Of a stretch of 64,000 nt of DNA, positions 51,628-59,135 are shown in pieces. Position numbers and translations under genes: made by a program. Source of the DNA: Streptomyces sp. NBC_01335. GTDB lineage: Bacteria > Actinomycetota > Actinomycetes > Streptomycetales > Streptomycetaceae. The notes under the pieces were generated by a model. That model worked only from the letters and a program-made list of their open reading frames with translations. It did not search any database and was not told where the DNA came from. Position 1 is the first letter of the stretch. Each line of letters starts with the position of its first letter. The stretch spans positions 6,185,001 through 6,249,000 of the forward strand of contig NZ_CP108370.1 of NCBI RefSeq assembly GCF_035953295.1. Direction: 5' to 3'.

Positions 51628-51660
51628 GGGTGGGTGTCCCGCGTGATGGGACACCCACCC
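51628..51660. promoter_or_regulatory. 13-bp perfect inverted repeat between regulator and carrier-protein gene
   Basis: GGGTGGGTGTCCC (51628-51640) and its complement (51648-51660) around a 7-nt loop, 20 bp upstream of the regulator start and 130 bp past the carrier-protein stop. Either the cluster's terminator or the regulator's own operator. Confidence 0.55.
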
Positions 51661-51788
51661 GTCCCCGGTGTTCGATCTTGGGGGGACGGAAACAAGTACG
51701 GTCGAAGCCTTGCCGCATGTCAATGGAGTATGAACTCACTTTACGTTCTGTTCATAAAGGCTCTCGCGACCAGGGCTTTCTCCACGTC

Positions 51789-52046
51789 CTATGCCGGAAC
51801 AAGCAACGTCAGATGGTCACGAAACTGACGGAGGGTAGGATTCTCCGTGAGTGCGGTGAGAGGGATGCGCTGCCCGAAGTCGCGGCTCAACTGGAGTATG
51901 AGCTGGCTGGCCGCGATGGACGTACCGCCGAGTTCGAAGAAGGTGTAGTCCTCCAGTTCTTCGTCCTGCTGCAGGACCGACAGCCAGCGGTCCGTGACGG
52001 TCTTTCGGACATCGGTGCCGGCGCGGGAGGGGGAGTGGTCACTCAT
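51789..52046 (-). CDS. Free-standing peptidyl carrier protein
   Basis: 85 residues, ATG at 52046. Carrier-protein fold with the 4'-phosphopantetheine site FFELGGTSIAASQLI (Ser43) and helix PTLRQFRDHLTLL. The LGGTS form is typical of peptidyl rather than acyl carriers. It carries the amino acid activated by the adenylation protein three genes up. Last gene of the cluster transcript on this side. Confidence 0.9.
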   Translation of the reverse strand: MSDHSPSRAGTDVRKTVTDRWLSVLQQDEELEDYTFFELGGTSIAASQLILQLSRDFGQRIPLTALTENPTLRQFRDHLTLLVPA

Positions 52047-52131
52047 GATTCGTCCACAGGTGAGGAGGGGTGTGAGGCGGGGAGCCGACCGCCCTGGAAG
52101 CAGCGGGACGGAAGATCGCCCCGTTGTGGTG

Positions 52132-53040
52132 TCAGCCGAAGGCGAGGTCTTCCGAGATTTTCCGAGCCGCGTTGAGGCCGCTGGATGCCGCACCGGTCCA
52201 GGCGAAGTACGGCGAGGACGGGTTGGTCTTGCCCGTGTTGTACACACGGGGGTGCGAGGTTTGCCCGGAGAGTGTGGTGCGCGGAAAGCCGTGCGGGTTG
52301 AGCTCCAGCCCGAGTGCCTCGGGGAGAGCCTGGTTGGGGCGCTGGACGGCGGTGTCGAGCACCACCGCACCCGCGGTGATCTCCGTACCCTTGTCGGTCT
52401 GGAGCAGCAGTTCGCCGGAGGGGAGGGTGGATGCCGTACGGACGGTGCCGACGACCAGGGTGCCGCCCTTCTCACGCAGTCGCCCCGCCAGCGCCGATCC
52501 GGCCGCCGCCGGGTCGGACACCACGGCGGTGAGGCCGTCGGCGTACTGACGGCAGAGCAGCGCGTGCTGAAGAGTTTCCTCGCCGGTGCCGACGGCGACG
52601 AAGGAAGCGCCGTCGTGCTCGAGCGTGTGGCAGTAGGGGCAGTCGAAGACGGTCCTGCCCCACTGACCTTCGGGTATCCAGCCGGGCAGGTCGTCGATGG
52701 GTCCGGTGGCCAGCAGCAGGCGCCCCGCGCTGAAGGAACCCGAGCTCCGGGTGTCGACGACGACGCTCTCCGTCCCCGCGCGGGCGGTGAGTACCTCGTC
52801 CCAGACGAACCCGACCCCGTAAGCGGCCGCGTCCGACTCCATCTTGCGGTAGACCTCGGCGGGCGCCGTGCCGTGCGCGTACGGCACGTTGTTGACCCGG
52901 TCCGCCGGCGAGTTCCTGCGGCCCCTGAGGGACACCACGAGAACCCGGCGCTTGGAGCGGCCGAGCAGGACCGCTGCGGAGAGCCCGGCGGCTCCGGCTC
53001 CCACGACGATCACGTCGTACTGCTTGTTCCGGTCGGTCAT
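52132..53040 (-). CDS. Thioredoxin-reductase-like flavoprotein with CPYC, candidate dithiol oxidase
   Basis: 302 residues. The ATG at 53040 overlaps the adenylation gene stop as ATGA. FAD-binding VIVVGAGAAGLSAAVLL, redox pair CPYC (Cys134, Cys137) and C-terminal FAD contact region VYNTGKTN. The NADPH-binding area reads VAVGTGEETLQHALLCRQYA then VVSD, without the usual GGGDSA and HRR, as in GliT/HlmI-type enzymes that oxidise dithiols with O2. Probably makes or breaks a disulfide or oxidises a PCP-bound cysteine product. Confidence 0.82.
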   Translation of the reverse strand: MTDRNKQYDVIVVGAGAAGLSAAVLLGRSKRRVLVVSLRGRRNSPADRVNNVPYAHGTAPAEVYRKMESDAAAYGVGFVWDEVLTARAGTESVVVDTRSSGSFSAGRLLLATGPIDDLPGWIPEGQWGRTVFDCPYCHTLEHDGASFVAVGTGEETLQHALLCRQYADGLTAVVSDPAAAGSALAGRLREKGGTLVVGTVRTASTLPSGELLLQTDKGTEITAGAVVLDTAVQRPNQALPEALGLELNPHGFPRTTLSGQTSHPRVYNTGKTNPSSPYFAWTGAASSGLNAARKISEDLAFG

Positions 53041-54815
53041 GTGGCGTTCTCCAGGTCGGTCGTGTGAGGCGATCGGTCGGTGTCCGGGTGCCCGGGTGCG
53101 CGAGGCCCCGGGCGGGCTCCGCCCCGTTCCGGCACACCGCGGGTGTCGAAGAAACGGCTGAGCGCTCTGCGGTCGACCTTGCCGGTCGGGCCGATGGGCA
53201 GGTAGCCCGCGGTGTGGATCTTGCTCGGCAGCATGTAGTCGGGCAGTTCGTCCGCGAGGAGGCGCGCGATCGTCCGCCCGTCCACCGGCGCGGCCATGCG
53301 CAGCGCGAGCGCGAGAACCGGGTCGCGCGGATCGCCGCAGGTGACCGCCGCGGCCTCGTCGACGCCCGGAAGACGGCGGGCGGCTTGCTCCACCTCGCCC
53401 AGCTCCACCCGGAAACCACGCACCTTCACCTGTGAGTCGATCCGCCCCAGGAACTCGACCCAGCCGGAGGTGGTCCATCGCGCGCGGTCTCCGGTGCGGT
53501 ACATCCGGTCCCCTGGGGCGTCCGACCAAGGGTCTGCCAGGAATCGGGACTCCGTCAGGCCGGCGTCGTTGGCGTAGCCGTCGGCGAGGCAGTCACCCGC
53601 GATGAAGAGTTCGCCCGCCTCGCCGACGTCGCACGGGGACAGATCCGGTCGAAGCACGTAGTACCGGGAGTTCTGCATCGGATGCCCGTACGGGACGCTG
53701 GTCCAGGCGGGGTCGACGTGGTCCACCACGAAGTCGTTCGACCACACGGTCGCCTCCGTCGCGCCCCCCAGGGCGACCAGCTCGGCGCCCGGGAACTCGC
53801 GCCGCAAGGCCCCCAGTGTGTCCAGCGGCACCCAGTCGCCGCTGAGGAAGACGCGGCGCAGCCGGCCGCGGTCGCCTCCACGGGCCTCCGAGGCGAACAG
53901 GAGGACGAGCGTGAAGGCAGCCGGAGCGGAGTTCCACAGCGTCACTCCGTGCTCCAGCAGAGCGTCGCAGACCGCGTAGGGGTCGGCCAGTTCGCCCGCG
54001 GGAAGCAGCAGGAGACCGGCCCCCGCCGACGGCACCCCGAAGACGTCGTAGACGGAGAGGTCGAAGCTGAACGCGGCCATCTGCAGGAGCACGTCGTCCG
54101 GGCCGACGCCGTTGCGGCGATTGAACCAGTCGATCAGGTTCACCAGGCTGCGATGCCGCACGGCGACGCCCTTGGGTTCCCCGGTGGACCCTGAGGTGAA
54201 GATGACGTAGGCACGGCTGTCCGCCGTGGGCGGCTCCGGGAGAGCGACTGCCTGCGGCAGGTCGGAGGGGCTCCAGGTGTTCCGGCGCGGGCCGTCCGCG
54301 GCGCTCCGGGTCAGCCACTCGCCGACGACTGAGGGCGTTCCGCTCCGTCCGGTGAGCACGAGGACGGACTCCAGGCCCGGCACACGGCTGCCGATTCCGT
54401 CAGCCAGGTGCCGCAGGCCCTCCGAGACCACCAGGAGCCGGACGTCCAGCGAGAGCAGGATCTTCGCGATGCGTGCCGCCGGCCATCGCGGGTCCAGAGG
54501 GACGTAGTGGGCGCCCGCGCGCAGGATGGCGTGGAGGGCGACGACCGTTTCCGGAAGATGGTCCATGAGGACGGCCACCGGAGCGTCGCGCCGCAGACCG
54601 GCACCGACCAGCGGTCCGACCAGTCGTTCGCTCTCCTCGGCCAGTTGACCGTGGGTCAATGAGATTCCGCGCGTGGTCCGGATGGCCGGCAGGTCCCGGT
54701 GGGCGGCGGCAGCCCGGTCCAGAAGGTCCACCGCGGTTTCGTCGCGCGGACCTGGGCGCGCGGTGCGGTTCCGGTCAGCGACAGCGGCCGGGTGCGGGTG
54801 CGGCCGGTCAGCCAT
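53037..54815 (-). CDS. Stand-alone NRPS adenylation domain, predicted cysteine-activating
   Basis: 592 residues, ATG at 54815 with AAGGAG upstream (a longer frame from 54842 has none). Core motifs: A3 FTSGSTGEPKG, A4 FSFDLSVYDVFG, A5 LGGATEATVW, A7 YRTGDRARW, A8 RIDSQVKVRGFRVELGEVE, A10 PTGKVDRRAL. Reading the specificity positions against GrsA by eye gives D-L-Y-N-F-S-L-V, close to the cysteine code D-L-Y-N-L-S-L-I. No condensation or thioesterase domain is attached. It loads the free carrier protein downstream. Cysteine is inference. Confidence 0.9.
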   Translation of the reverse strand: MADRPHPHPAAVADRNRTARPGPRDETAVDLLDRAAAAHRDLPAIRTTRGISLTHGQLAEESERLVGPLVGAGLRRDAPVAVLMDHLPETVVALHAILRAGAHYVPLDPRWPAARIAKILLSLDVRLLVVSEGLRHLADGIGSRVPGLESVLVLTGRSGTPSVVGEWLTRSAADGPRRNTWSPSDLPQAVALPEPPTADSRAYVIFTSGSTGEPKGVAVRHRSLVNLIDWFNRRNGVGPDDVLLQMAAFSFDLSVYDVFGVPSAGAGLLLLPAGELADPYAVCDALLEHGVTLWNSAPAAFTLVLLFASEARGGDRGRLRRVFLSGDWVPLDTLGALRREFPGAELVALGGATEATVWSNDFVVDHVDPAWTSVPYGHPMQNSRYYVLRPDLSPCDVGEAGELFIAGDCLADGYANDAGLTESRFLADPWSDAPGDRMYRTGDRARWTTSGWVEFLGRIDSQVKVRGFRVELGEVEQAARRLPGVDEAAAVTCGDPRDPVLALALRMAAPVDGRTIARLLADELPDYMLPSKIHTAGYLPIGPTGKVDRRALSRFFDTRGVPERGGARPGPRAPGHPDTDRSPHTTDLENAT

Positions 54816-54846
54816 GCGTTTCTCCTTCGATCGGCTGCCCAACCGG

Positions 54847-55710
54847 TCAGTTGCCGGGGCGCGAGGCGAGGACGAACAGGTTGTTGCCGCGTCCCACGGT
54901 GTCGGTTCGGCCCAGCAGGCTCCGCTCCATGGCGAGGACGCGGTCGAAGGTGGACCGGTCGCCCAGCAGATCGGCCAGCGCGTGTGTCGAGCCGTGCAGC
55001 TGTGTCTCCTGATAGCCCGGGTAGAGCAGCACGGGGAAGCCCGAGACGAGTTCCACGTCGAGCCCGGCGGCCTCGTGCATCTCCCGCAACTGGTCCGGGG
55101 TGAACAGGTGCATGTCGGGCATGGTGTCGGTGAAGCGGCCCCGGCCCTCCAGGCTGCGCTCCGCCTCGCCCGTCTGCGCGAGGGTGAGGTTGAACCACGC
55201 GGCGTGCCAGCGACTCGGGACGAACGAGACCAGCAGGCCTCCGGGCTTCAGGAGACCGGCGAGCGCCTCGATCGTCCGGGGAGGGGAGTCCACGAAGCCG
55301 AGCACGTTGTGGAAGTTGAAGACGAGGTCGAAGCGTTCGTCCGCCAGGGCCTCGCCGACTTCCGCCAGGTCGCCCTCCCGGCAGACGAGCCGGTCGGCGT
55401 ACCCGTGCGACTCGGCCTTCTTCTTCGCGTGGCCGAACATGGCGGGGGTCAGGTCGTACAGCACCCCGGAGCTGTCCGGACGTGCCGTGGCGAAGCGGTG
55501 GGTCCAGCGCCCGGTGCCGCCGCCCGCGTCGAGAAACCTGAAGCCCTCGGGAAGCCGGTTCAGCACGAACTCCGAGAGGGCGGTCCACAGAAGTTCGTCG
55601 GAGAGTACCCAGTACGGCTGGGCGTCCACGTCGTCGTAGGCGTCCGCCTTCCCGTCGAAGTACGAGCGGATCTCGTCCAGTGCCGCCGAAGAGGCGGTCG
55701 TCTCAGTCAT
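54847..55710 (-). CDS. Class I SAM-dependent methyltransferase
   Basis: 287 residues. The ATG at 55710 overlaps the S66 peptidase stop by 8 bp. Motif I is LDAGGGTGRWTHRFA; then VLYDLTPAMFGHAKKKAESH, and the motif IV-like region FDLVFNFHNVLGFVDSP. Methyl acceptor (S, N or O) not deducible; a thiol is plausible given the cysteine-type adenylation domain. Its tight overlap suggests co-expression with the peptidase. Confidence 0.9.
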   Translation of the reverse strand: MTETTASSAALDEIRSYFDGKADAYDDVDAQPYWVLSDELLWTALSEFVLNRLPEGFRFLDAGGGTGRWTHRFATARPDSSGVLYDLTPAMFGHAKKKAESHGYADRLVCREGDLAEVGEALADERFDLVFNFHNVLGFVDSPPRTIEALAGLLKPGGLLVSFVPSRWHAAWFNLTLAQTGEAERSLEGRGRFTDTMPDMHLFTPDQLREMHEAAGLDVELVSGFPVLLYPGYQETQLHGSTHALADLLGDRSTFDRVLAMERSLLGRTDTVGRGNNLFVLASRPGN

Positions 55711-56770
55711 CGGTGCGCAGCTCTTTCGGTAGAGGGGTGAGGGCGGGGTGCCGTGGGGTCCGGGCGCCGGGGAGCAGCGTCAGTTCCGCGTCCGACAGGA
55801 CGCATCCGGCACCCAGGGGAAGGGTTGCCATCGGGTCGGTGTGCCCGCATTCGAGGTTGCCGAGAACCGGGAAGCCCCGATGGGCCACGGCTCGCATCAC
55901 GACCTCGTGCATCGCCGCGTCCTGCTCGTCGGAGGACAGGCGCAGCCGGCCCACCGCCAGTCCGGCGAGACCGTCCAGGAGCCCCGCGTGACGCAGATGG
56001 GTCAGGTCCCTGTCCGCGTCGGCCGGACCGTACCCGCCGTCGGGTATGTCCAGGACGAGAACATGGCCACGGTATTCGGGCTGCCAGGGGGTACCGACGA
56101 GCTGGACGGCACTCGGCAGGCATCCGGCCAGCAGTGGACCGGTACCCGCTCCGGGGCGCAGGACGAGGCGCGCCGGAGCCTCTCTCCTCCGGCGCGGGCG
56201 CGCCTCGTCGGCCTGCCAGTCGAGGTACTCCTCGACGAGATGGTCCGCTCGCGGGACCGGTCCGGCAGGGCCTTGACGGTCCGCCATGACAGCGCGGCGG
56301 AAGTGGTCCACGGTGTACGGATCGGGGACGGGGAACTCGCCGAACTGGGGGAGCAGAGCCGGTCCGTAGAAACTGGAGAGCCCGGCCGCGTACCACGCGT
56401 GGTTGAGGACGGTGATGTCGGAGTAGCCGATCAGGGGCTTGGGACAGGACCGGATCACGTCGAAGTCCAGGAGCGGGAGCACTTGGGCGGCGTGGTCCCC
56501 GCCGATCACGCAGATGACGCCCCTGATCGTGGGGTCGGTGAACGCGTCCATCAGATCGGACGCGCGGTCTTCCGCCGTGGCGGAGCGCCAGTCCAGGGTG
56601 TCCTTGGCATGCGGCATGACGACGGGCTGGAGTCCGGTGGTGTCTCCCAGGGCCGACACGGCCCGGCCGAAGCGGCCGGGAAACAGGCCGGCGCCGCCCC
56701 ACGAAGGGCTGACCACGGCAATACGGTCGCCGGGACGGAGTGCGGGCGGCAGCGGGACGGAGACTGTCAC
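55703..56770 (-). CDS. Peptidase S66 family (LD-carboxypeptidase/MccF-like)
   Basis: 355 residues from the GTG at 56770, which has GAGAGGAA upstream. RPGDRIAVVSPSW, IRGVICVIGGDHAAQVLPLL, nucleophile IGYSDITVL (Ser117), and the catalytic Glu/His region VLGNLECGHTDPMATLPLG. S66 includes LdcA (peptidoglycan recycling) and MccF, which gives self-immunity to microcin C by cutting the amide link of peptidyl-aminoacyl nucleotides. In this cluster an immunity or product-maturation role is more likely than wall recycling. Confidence 0.9.
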   Translation of the reverse strand: MTVSVPLPPALRPGDRIAVVSPSWGGAGLFPGRFGRAVSALGDTTGLQPVVMPHAKDTLDWRSATAEDRASDLMDAFTDPTIRGVICVIGGDHAAQVLPLLDFDVIRSCPKPLIGYSDITVLNHAWYAAGLSSFYGPALLPQFGEFPVPDPYTVDHFRRAVMADRQGPAGPVPRADHLVEEYLDWQADEARPRRRREAPARLVLRPGAGTGPLLAGCLPSAVQLVGTPWQPEYRGHVLVLDIPDGGYGPADADRDLTHLRHAGLLDGLAGLAVGRLRLSSDEQDAAMHEVVMRAVAHRGFPVLGNLECGHTDPMATLPLGAGCVLSDAELTLLPGARTPRHPALTPLPKELRTDD

Positions 56771-56844
56771 GGGTTCCTCTCGCGAGACGGTGGACTGCGA
56801 CGCGGCGCGGCCGGGACCGGACCGGCGCGCGGGTCCGTCGGGGA

Positions 56845-57864
56845 TCAGGGGGCGATCGCCACGCCGTTGAGGCGCGGCGCGAGCTGCATCTCGCGGATGT
56901 CGAACCGGTTGAGCACCCAGAGCAGCCATCGCTCCACGCCGAGGCCGAAGCCGGACGTGCGCATCGGCCGGACGTCCTTCATGTCCACGTACCACTGGTA
57001 AGCCGGCTCGGGCACGTTGTGGTGGGAGAGCGCGGCGCGGACCTCGGCGCCGGTGGCGTGGCGCTCACCGGCTCCCACCACCTCACCGATCCCGAAGAGC
57101 AGGTCGGCGCTGAGCGACGACCGCCGTCCGGCATCTCCGTACGCCTGGTAGAAGGGCACCGAGAGGTGGTCGAAGTGTGTGACCCAGAGCACCGGGCTCA
57201 CCTCGGTCATCAGCCGCCGCTCGCCGTGCCGTGTCAGGGTGCGCCATCCGCCGGACTCCTCGACGGCCAGCGGGTCCGGGCCGAGGTGGCGGACCGCCTC
57301 GTCGAAGGTCATCCGGGGAAACGCGGACAGACCCGCCATGTGGGCTATGTGGTCGGTGCCGCCGGCGTGGGAACCGACATCGCTCGCACACCGGTCCAGT
57401 ACGGCTCGGGCAAGGGTCCGTAGGTAGTCGTCCACGACCTCGATGACGTCGTCCAGACCACCCGTGATCTCGGCCTCACTGTGGAAGAACTGGTTGAGAT
57501 GCGTCTCGTCGGCGTCCTCGCCCCGGAAGCTCGGCATGAGGTACCACGCCCCGCTCGGGTTGAACCGGCATCCGTACTCGAGCATGAACTGCATCGAGTC
57601 AGCGAGGTACGTGTGCTGGCCGAAGAGATCGACCTCCACCGGCACGGAATCGCTTCCCAGCCCCATGGGGCTCGACACGCTGCCCGTGGTGATCGGCAGG
57701 TGGAGCGCCTTCACCGTGCGGCGGTGCCAGAACTCCGTGGTACACACGGTCAGAAGATCCTGCAGATCGATGAGGGTCCGGTAGAACGGATCGTCCATTA
57801 TCTTGATGAACCTGTCCGCTGCCGGACGCCATCCGCCGTGCGCGAACTTCTCCGTTACGGGCAT
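56845..57864 (-). CDS. Minimal AsnRS/AspRS-like class II synthetase core without anticodon domain
   Basis: 339 residues, ATG at 57864 with GGGAGGG upstream. Only the catalytic core is present: motif 2 MPSFRGEDADETHLNQFF (Arg114) and motif 3 SGFGLGVERWLLWVL (Arg312). There is no N-terminal OB-fold, so tRNA binding is unlikely. Such truncated paralogues act as ligases or asparagine-synthetase-like enzymes, forming aminoacyl adenylates for transfer to another acceptor. Directly downstream (48 bp) of the small peptide gene. Role: probable amide-bond formation with Asp/Asn. Confidence 0.85.
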   Translation of the reverse strand: MPVTEKFAHGGWRPAADRFIKIMDDPFYRTLIDLQDLLTVCTTEFWHRRTVKALHLPITTGSVSSPMGLGSDSVPVEVDLFGQHTYLADSMQFMLEYGCRFNPSGAWYLMPSFRGEDADETHLNQFFHSEAEITGGLDDVIEVVDDYLRTLARAVLDRCASDVGSHAGGTDHIAHMAGLSAFPRMTFDEAVRHLGPDPLAVEESGGWRTLTRHGERRLMTEVSPVLWVTHFDHLSVPFYQAYGDAGRRSSLSADLLFGIGEVVGAGERHATGAEVRAALSHHNVPEPAYQWYVDMKDVRPMRTSGFGLGVERWLLWVLNRFDIREMQLAPRLNGVAIAP

Positions 57865-57912
57865 GAGGAATCCCTCCCCTTCTGTGCTCGAATTCCTGCG
57901 GCGGCCGGGGAT

Positions 57913-58098
57913 TCAGCTGCCCCATGTCACATCGTCGGTGGAGGTCACGAAGTCATCGCCCGCTTCCGCGAGTACACTCCGGACTCTCCCCGTGCTCGCG
58001 TCGGGTGTTCCGGAAATCGGTGTCCCCAGGAGTAGGGCGCTGATGCCGGAGAGGGCGAGTGCTGCGACGAAAACGTTGATTCTCTTTACGATCGACAT
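57913..58098 (-). CDS. 61-residue secreted-type peptide, candidate precursor or leader
   Basis: ATG at 58098. A basic start (MSIVKR) and hydrophobic segment (residues 7-26, VFVAALALSGISALLLGTPI) form a signal-like N-terminus. The remaining ~32 residues are acidic and end DFVTSTDDVTWGS. No cysteine is present. It lies first in the stretch leading to the synthetase-like gene. It could be a ribosomal precursor modified by the synthetase-like enzyme, or a small secreted accessory protein. No family recognised. Confidence 0.6.
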   Translation of the reverse strand: MSIVKRINVFVAALALSGISALLLGTPISGTPDASTGRVRSVLAEAGDDFVTSTDDVTWGS

Positions 58099-58304
58099 GT
58101 TTCAATCCCGTTCGTTTCGAATCCGTCCCGGATGCGGGATGGATTCGTTCTGCCTTCCGGTGTGCCGTGTTCAGGGGCAACTGTGCTCCGTGCCGGCCGT
58201 GAAGAACAGATTTATCGCAAGGACTGATCAGGCCTTGACCTAATGCGTCCACCATTCCGGTTCGGTTGTGGACCGGAGCCGGGCCGGAGGAGCGAGGGCG
58301 CTGC

Positions 58305-58619
58305 TCAGTCCGGCTCGTCGAGGAGCCGTTCGTAATAGGCCGCAGGCATGACGGTGCCGCATGAAAGCATCCCGAATCCCCGAAAAGCTTCGTACATGGA
58401 CAAAGCGCGGCGGCAGACCTTCGAGGCGGCCGTCTCCGCCTCGGCCAGAGAGGACGCCAGGACGAAGAACCCGAGTACGGAGGTGCCGGGAGCGACGGTG
58501 TGGGCCACGACGAACTCCACACCGTCCCCGGCCCGGGAGGCTCGCTGTACGAGTGCGGCCGCGTCGGTCGGCAGCGGCTTGTGCGGGTGAGGCAGCAGCC
58601 GGGCATGGACGAGGTACAT
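58305..58619 (-). CDS. Hypothetical protein of about 104 residues
   Basis: Chosen start is the ATG at 58619 with GGGGA upstream; a GTG at 58640 is possible. MYLVHARLLPHPHKPLPTDA, then VEFVVAHTVAPGTSVLGFFV, LAEAETAASKVCRRALSMYE and YYERLLDEPD. A small alpha/beta fold resembling short Streptomyces proteins that accompany peptide or NRPS-like clusters. No motif for function. The 206-bp gap to the peptide gene on its downstream side contains no other gene. Confidence 0.65.
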   Translation of the reverse strand: MYLVHARLLPHPHKPLPTDAAALVQRASRAGDGVEFVVAHTVAPGTSVLGFFVLASSLAEAETAASKVCRRALSMYEAFRGFGMLSCGTVMPAAYYERLLDEPD

Positions 58620-58640
58620 GGATACGAATCCCCGTTTCAC

Positions 58641-59135
58641 GGAGCCGTGCGCGGCTGCGGGAACATCCCTGGAGAACGATCGCGAGGCGCCGATCCCGGC
58701 GGGAGAGCGCTTCGCGTGGCCCGGTGAAATCCCGGCCGACCGGCCGTGACGTCCTGTTCGACGTGTCGGGGGATTTCCACGGAGGGATCCGTTCCGGCGG
58801 CGAGGCTGCCATGTTCTGGGAGATCGTCACAAATTCTGGACGAATGGATGCCGATCCCTTCGGCGTGTGGGCGCGAAGGGGCTTTGTGGTGCCACTGGAA
58901 CTTGGCGCGAACCGGATGATGTCCGGCCCTCGGAAGCTCCGCGGGGGCCTGCCGGGGAGGTGCGGGATTGTTCGCCTTTTCTCCCGAACCCGGGAGCTCC
59001 CTCGAAGTCTGAAAGTGAGTCCGCCTTCGCCGTCGCCGGCGGAGATCCTTGTTCACTGTTGTCCGGCAACCGCTTGTCTCCGTCTGCGGGTTGCGCTCAC
59101 TTTACACACGCCCCAGATGGATATCAATTTCCCTT
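58641..59135. other. Intergenic region within the cluster
   Basis: Nearly 500 bp without a convincing gene, and less GC-rich than the surroundings, especially 59020-59140. An 80-codon minus-strand frame (58827-59069, TTG start) has random-looking composition. The region probably holds the promoter for the small protein gene and the end of the MFS transcript. No clear hairpin or known operator. Confidence 0.5.

Noticed and set aside
51789..54815. Dithiolopyrrolone (holomycin-type) cluster
   Set aside because: A cysteine-type adenylation domain and CPYC flavoprotein are suggestive, but the cyclisation-adenylation NRPS, acyl-CoA dehydrogenases and PPC-decarboxylase-like gene are absent in the window.
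58827..59069. 80-codon minus-strand frame in the cluster's intergenic gap
   Set aside because: TTG start, no ribosome site, random-looking composition.
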